NCBI GenBank assembly: GCA_964486825.1
Contig: CAZAQS010000193.1
Location: 1-9,277, forward strand
Reading direction: 5' to 3'
Source of the DNA: CAZAQS01 sp964486825
GTDB taxonomy: Bacteria; Chloroflexota; Anaerolineae; Anaerolineales; UBA4823
Length of the DNA: 9,277 nt
Of the stretch, positions 6,209 to 9,277 are shown in pieces. A program made the translations under genes and the position numbers. Positions within the stretch are counted from its first letter, which is position 1; the number at the start of each line of letters is the position of its first letter. The notes beneath the pieces are model-generated. The model saw only the letters and a list, made by a program, of their open reading frames with translations. It had not been told where the DNA came from and made no database searches.

Positions 6209-7726
6209 ATGGAAACTTCTCTCATCTCCCAGAATATCGTCAAACGGTACGCCGGCGTTGTCGCGCTGGCGGACGGTAACCTCGAAGCCTTATCAGGCCA
6301 GGTAGTGGCCTTGATCGGCGCCAATGGGAGTGGGAAAAGCACGCTGTGTAAGATCATCATGGGAGTAGCTGCTCCAGATGCGGGGCAGCTACTCCTGAAC
6401 GGCGAACCGGTATCCTTCCAAAGGCCGCATGAGGCTCTCCAAAAAGGTATCGCCGCCGTTTACCAGGACCTCAGTTTGATCCCCACGTTGAGCGTGGCGG
6501 AAAATATCTGGCTCAACCACGAACCTTTATCCACCGGATTTTTTGTCAACCACAAGGAAACCGAGCGCCGCACCCAGCAACTGATCGACCTCTTTAGTGG
6601 TACCGTCAGCCGCTCCCTGACACCGGAAGCCCTGGTTTCCTCCCTATCCCCCGACGAGCAGCAGATCGTTGAAATCCTGAAAGCGCTCAGCTTCGATCCC
6701 AAGATTATCATCCTGGATGAGGCCACCGCCAGCCTGGATAACCGCCAGGTGGCCTGCCTGTTCGACCTGATCGAGCATTGGAAGCAGCAGGATCGCGTCA
6801 TCATCTTCATTTCTCACCGCATGAATGAAATTTTGCGCATATCCGACCGAGTGACCGTGTTGAGAAACGGCAGAACGGTTGCAAGTCACGCCGCCAGCGA
6901 AGTGAACGAGCGCATGCTGGTGGAGTTGATGGCCGAGCGGGAGAAGATCGAGCAAGCCGAGCAATTTACTGGGGTACTTACCGGCGTTGAACAGGAAAGT
7001 CGACCGGTGCTGTTAGATGTAAAGAACCTGGAGACCTCCAAGATTAAGGACGTCAGCTTTTCCGTGCAAGAAGGCGAGATATTGGGCATCGGCGGATTGC
7101 AGGGCCAGGGTCAGACGGACTTATTGAAGGCCATTTTTGGCGCCATCCCGTATTCCGGTGAGGTGCTTGTTGCCGGGCAAGCGTTGCAGGCTCGCCACCC
7201 CCGCCAGGCCATGCGGCGCGGGGTTGCCTTCGTCCCCGGCGACCGGGCCCGGGAGGGGTTATTATTCCGCACGACCATCTTCGAAAACTTGCTCCTTCCC
7301 AACTGGGGCAGGTATGGCTTTCCACTGCGATTACGCCCCGCCCACCAGGCTGCCTTGCAGACGACTCGCTCATTGAATGTCGTCATGGATCACATTAACA
7401 TGCCGGTCAGCAGCCTGAGTGGTGGAAACGCCCAGAAAATCGTTATCGGCAAGTGGCTGCAACGCAACCCCAGGCTACTCTTGCTCAATGACCCCACCAA
7501 GGGCGTGGACGTCAGCGCCAAAGGCGAGTTCTACGAGCTGCTCAAGGAGCTCCAGGCGAAAGGAACGGCGATCGTGTTTTATAGCAGCGACGACGAAGAG
7601 CTGGTTGGTTTATGCCAGCGGGTACTGGTCATGTATGATGGCAAGCTGCATAAGGAGCTGAGAGGCTCCAGGTTGACGCTCTCGAACCTGGTGGCAGCCA
7701 GCCTGAATACCGGGGAGGCAAACTGA
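6209..7726 (+). CDS. Sugar ABC transporter ATP-binding protein, two ABC domains (RbsA/MglA-like)
   Basis: A 505-residue cytoplasmic ATPase that powers the sugar importer; tandem ABC domains of this length are the hallmark of the CUT2 class. The N-terminal domain has Walker A GANGSGKST (37-45), Q-loop Gln86, Walker B IIILDEA with Asp170/Glu171, and switch His203. Its signature is LSPDEQQ (146-152) instead of LSGGQ. The C-terminal domain has a degenerate P-loop, GLQGQGQTD (296-304), without the GK[ST] core. It also has a good signature, LSGGNAQK (403-410), a Walker B reading LLLLNDPTKGVD (Asn427, Asp428 in place of the usual Asp-Glu), and Ser residues where the switch His would be. One composite ATP site is therefore canonical and the other is degenerate on both faces. 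The start codon has only a weak ribosome-binding site and sits 4 bases after the binding-protein stop, suggesting coupled translation. Confidence 0.94.
   Translation: METSLISQNIVKRYAGVVALADGNLEALSGQVVALIGANGSGKSTLCKIIMGVAAPDAGQLLLNGEPVSFQRPHEALQKGIAAVYQDLSLIPTLSVAENIWLNHEPLSTGFFVNHKETERRTQQLIDLFSGTVSRSLTPEALVSSLSPDEQQIVEILKALSFDPKIIILDEATASLDNRQVACLFDLIEHWKQQDRVIIFISHRMNEILRISDRVTVLRNGRTVASHAASEVNERMLVELMAEREKIEQAEQFTGVLTGVEQESRPVLLDVKNLETSKIKDVSFSVQEGEILGIGGLQGQGQTDLLKAIFGAIPYSGEVLVAGQALQARHPRQAMRRGVAFVPGDRAREGLLFRTTIFENLLLPNWGRYGFPLRLRPAHQAALQTTRSLNVVMDHINMPVSSLSGGNAQKIVIGKWLQRNPRLLLLNDPTKGVDVSAKGEFYELLKELQAKGTAIVFYSSDDEELVGLCQRVLVMYDGKLHKELRGSRLTLSNLVAASLNTGEAN
7712..7718 (+). promoter_or_regulatory. 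Ribosome binding site of the first permease, inside the ATPase gene
   Basis: GGGGAGG lies within the last codons of the ATPase gene, 10 bases before the ATG at 7729. The ATPase stop (TGA, 7724-7726) and this ATG are 2 bases apart, so the two genes are likely translationally coupled. Confidence 0.6.
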
Positions 7727-7728
7727 GC

Positions 7729-8727
7729 ATGGTCAGCACGTATGCCTTGAAGTACCGCCAGTATATCAGCCGCAATACCTTCTTGTTTCCGCTGGTGCTG
7801 CTCGTGTTGGTGTTGATCGCCAACTACTCGGTCCAGCCGAATATGTTCACGCCTCGCGTACTGAACGCCAACCTGCGCTCCTTCATGCCGCTGATCTTCC
7901 TGGCTGTCTCGCAAACCCTGGTCATCCTGTCTGGCAGCATCGACCTCTCGGTGGGCACGATGATGTCCTTGTCAGCTGCTTTTATGGTTACCCGGCTATC
8001 GAACGATGCCAGCGCGTCAGCCTTTTGGCCGGTCCTGGCCCAGGGAATCGGGATTGGCTTGATCGCCGGCGCCGTGAACGGTATCTGCGTTTCTTTTATC
8101 CGCCTGCCTGCCTTCGTAACCACCTACGCCACCAGCTATGTTTTTGCCGGTGTGGCGCTGTGGGTGCTGCCCAGGCCGGGCGGGTTCCTGCCTGCTGAGC
8201 TGGTCAGGAGCTACCGTGGGTCGATCCCATTCAATATCCCTCTGGGGATCTATATTATCCTGGGGCTTTTGCTCCTGTGGACCATCGTGCGCAGGACCCG
8301 CTACGGGTATTTCCTGTATGCCATCGGCGGCAACGAGCGCTCGGCTTTTACCAGCGGCGTTCCCGTAAACTGGCATCGCTTTTTCACTCATATGCTCGCC
8401 GGAGGAATTGCCGGCGTCGCAGCCCTGTTCTTGATCCTGAATACCGGGTCCAGTGACGCCCGCATCGGGAACTCAATGACTCTGGACTCGATCGTTGCTG
8501 TCGTGCTGGGCGGTACAGCCATGAGCGGAGGCATCGGCGGTATCGCCGGCTCCATCATGGGCGTCCTGGCGCTGGGTTTCATCCGCAATATCGTCTCCTT
8601 TGCAAACGTGTTTACATGGTACCAACCGCTGGTGGACGCCTCGATCATTTTACTGGCCTTGCTGTCCCCGGGCTTTGGCGCCCTGGTTCGAAGCCAGGTG
8701 CAACAATTTAAGTCAGGTAAAACGTAA
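7729..8727 (+). CDS. Sugar ABC transporter permease 1 (RbsC-like, BPD_transp_2)
   Basis: A 332-residue polytopic membrane protein forming half of the sugar channel. Family landmarks are SQTLVILSGSIDLSVG (61-76), the cytoplasmic ATPase-contact loop region RRTRYGYFLYAIGGNERSA (188-206), and GGTAMSGGIGGIAGSIMGV (261-279) near the last helices. Hydrophobic segments begin at about 19-32, 50-68 and 103-125, and continue at about 130-147, 170-187, 222-238, 253-290 and 300-318, as expected for roughly eight to ten membrane helices. The usual GGIDLSVG is GSIDLSVG here. Its length is normal for the family. The next permease starts within its stop codon. Confidence 0.93.
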   Translation: MVSTYALKYRQYISRNTFLFPLVLLVLVLIANYSVQPNMFTPRVLNANLRSFMPLIFLAVSQTLVILSGSIDLSVGTMMSLSAAFMVTRLSNDASASAFWPVLAQGIGIGLIAGAVNGICVSFIRLPAFVTTYATSYVFAGVALWVLPRPGGFLPAELVRSYRGSIPFNIPLGIYIILGLLLLWTIVRRTRYGYFLYAIGGNERSAFTSGVPVNWHRFFTHMLAGGIAGVAALFLILNTGSSDARIGNSMTLDSIVAVVLGGTAMSGGIGGIAGSIMGVLALGFIRNIVSFANVFTWYQPLVDASIILLALLSPGFGALVRSQVQQFKSGKT

Positions 8728-9277
8728 TGAATGTCAACATGCCAGACGCCACCCCCCTGTCCAGGAGTTTTGGGTTACAACGGAAGCTTACCCCTCCCCT
8801 GGTTGCCTTCCTGATCGCGGTCATGTTGTTCCTGTTAAGCTCCTTCCTCTTCCCACAGACAGGCCTCCAGCCTCTGCTCGACCGGGGATTGAATATCCTG
8901 CGCATCTCCGCATTCCTGGGGATCATCGCCGCCGGGCAGACCCTCGTCATCCTGAGTGGCGGTGAGGGCATCGATCTTTCCGTCGGCACGACGGTTACCC
9001 TGGGTGCCATGGTGGCAGCCGTGGTGGCAAACCGGCAGGATAGCATGGTCTTAGCAGCTCTCCTGGCTGCCGTGGGGGCCGGCTTGATCATTGGACTGAT
9101 CAACGGGATTGGCGTGGCCAAGCTTAGAGTACATCCCCTTGTCATGACCCTCGGAATGGCCGGGGTTACGGCAGGGGCGATGTTGGCAATCTATCAAGGC
9201 CAGGTACAGGGCGGCGCCAGCCCGATGATGCTCAGGTTGATCTCCTATCCGGTATTTATGGGCCTTTCCGGTGCGGT
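8727..9277 (+). CDS. Sugar ABC transporter permease 2 (RbsC-like), 3' end outside window
   Basis: An open frame from an ATG at 8727-8729 runs 183 codons to the right edge without a stop. The ATG shares its first base with the previous gene's stop (TAATG), a classic translational-coupling arrangement. A second in-frame ATG at 8739 is an alternative start. The peptide shows a hydrophobic first helix (23-42), then AAGQTLVILSGGEGIDLSVGTTVTLGAMVAAVV (68-100), the BPD_transp_2 signature. After that come INGIGVAKLRVHPLVMTLGM (125-144) and AGAMLAIYQGQVQGG (149-163). It resembles permease 1 in architecture but is clearly a different sequence, for example GGEGIDLSVG against GSIDLSVG. The transporter therefore probably uses a heterodimeric channel rather than the homodimer typical of RbsC. 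About half of the protein is missing from the window. Confidence 0.9.
   Translation, partial: MNVNMPDATPLSRSFGLQRKLTPPLVAFLIAVMLFLLSSFLFPQTGLQPLLDRGLNILRISAFLGIIAAGQTLVILSGGEGIDLSVGTTVTLGAMVAAVVANRQDSMVLAALLAAVGAGLIIGLINGIGVAKLRVHPLVMTLGMAGVTAGAMLAIYQGQVQGGASPMMLRLISYPVFMGLSGA

Noticed and set aside
5038..6360. A 440-codon open frame on the minus strand opposite the binding-protein gene
   Set aside because: It lies antisense to a clear lipoprotein with signal peptide, lipobox and fold motifs. It has no recognisable domain, and long antisense frames are common opposite GC-rich genes.
8600..8965. A 121-codon plus-strand frame across the permease junction
   Set aside because: It is an out-of-frame reading of the two permease genes. 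The true frame from 8727 carries the GIDLSVG family signature.

Overview
The window is a sugar uptake and catabolism locus on a moderately GC-rich bacterial chromosome, bounded on the left by the tail of a transposon gene. A lipid-anchored, type I (CUT2-type) solute-binding protein with an Ala/Pro/Glu-rich linker points to a bacterium that tethers its binding proteins to the cytoplasmic membrane. The overall style (ROK regulator, Gfo/Idh oxidoreductase, TIM-barrel isomerase, RbsA/RbsC-type transporter) would fit Chloroflexota such as Anaerolineae. That placement is an inference, because no marker gene is present.

Layout. Bases 1-206 hold the C-terminal end of a transposase whose start lies outside the window. 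Bases 326-1240 encode a 304-residue xylose-isomerase-like TIM-barrel protein (sugar phosphate isomerase/epimerase) with its own candidate promoter. A ROK-family transcriptional regulator (1288-2499) is on the minus strand, convergent to that gene. It is divergent from the main operon across an AT-rich 233-base gap that holds one good sigma70-like promoter for each direction and several short repeats that could be operators. From 2733 to beyond the right edge, six genes run on the plus strand: a Gfo/Idh/MocA oxidoreductase, a SIS-domain sugar isomerase/deglycase-like protein, then after a 153-base structured gap a sugar-binding lipoprotein, a double-domain ABC ATPase, one complete membrane permease and a second permease cut by the window end. 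This last gene overlaps its predecessor by one base.

How the genes probably work together. The lipoprotein captures a sugar, two different RbsC-like permeases form the channel, and the ATPase drives uptake. Inside the cell the NAD(P)-dependent oxidoreductase, the SIS protein and the TIM-barrel isomerase/epimerase would convert the sugar. The ROK protein would sense the sugar or a derivative and control both divergent promoters. No sugar kinase is visible, although SIS enzymes normally act on phosphorylated sugars, so either a kinase lies outside the window or the route is unusual. The substrate cannot be named from sequence alone.

No RNA gene, CRISPR array or origin was seen. Nothing was found that is clearly a new kind of system. 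The most useful points are the unannotated transposase tail, the second permease at the right edge, the structured leader with an orphan ribosome-binding site before the binding-protein gene, the repeats in the divergent promoter region, and the combination of enzymes without a kinase.
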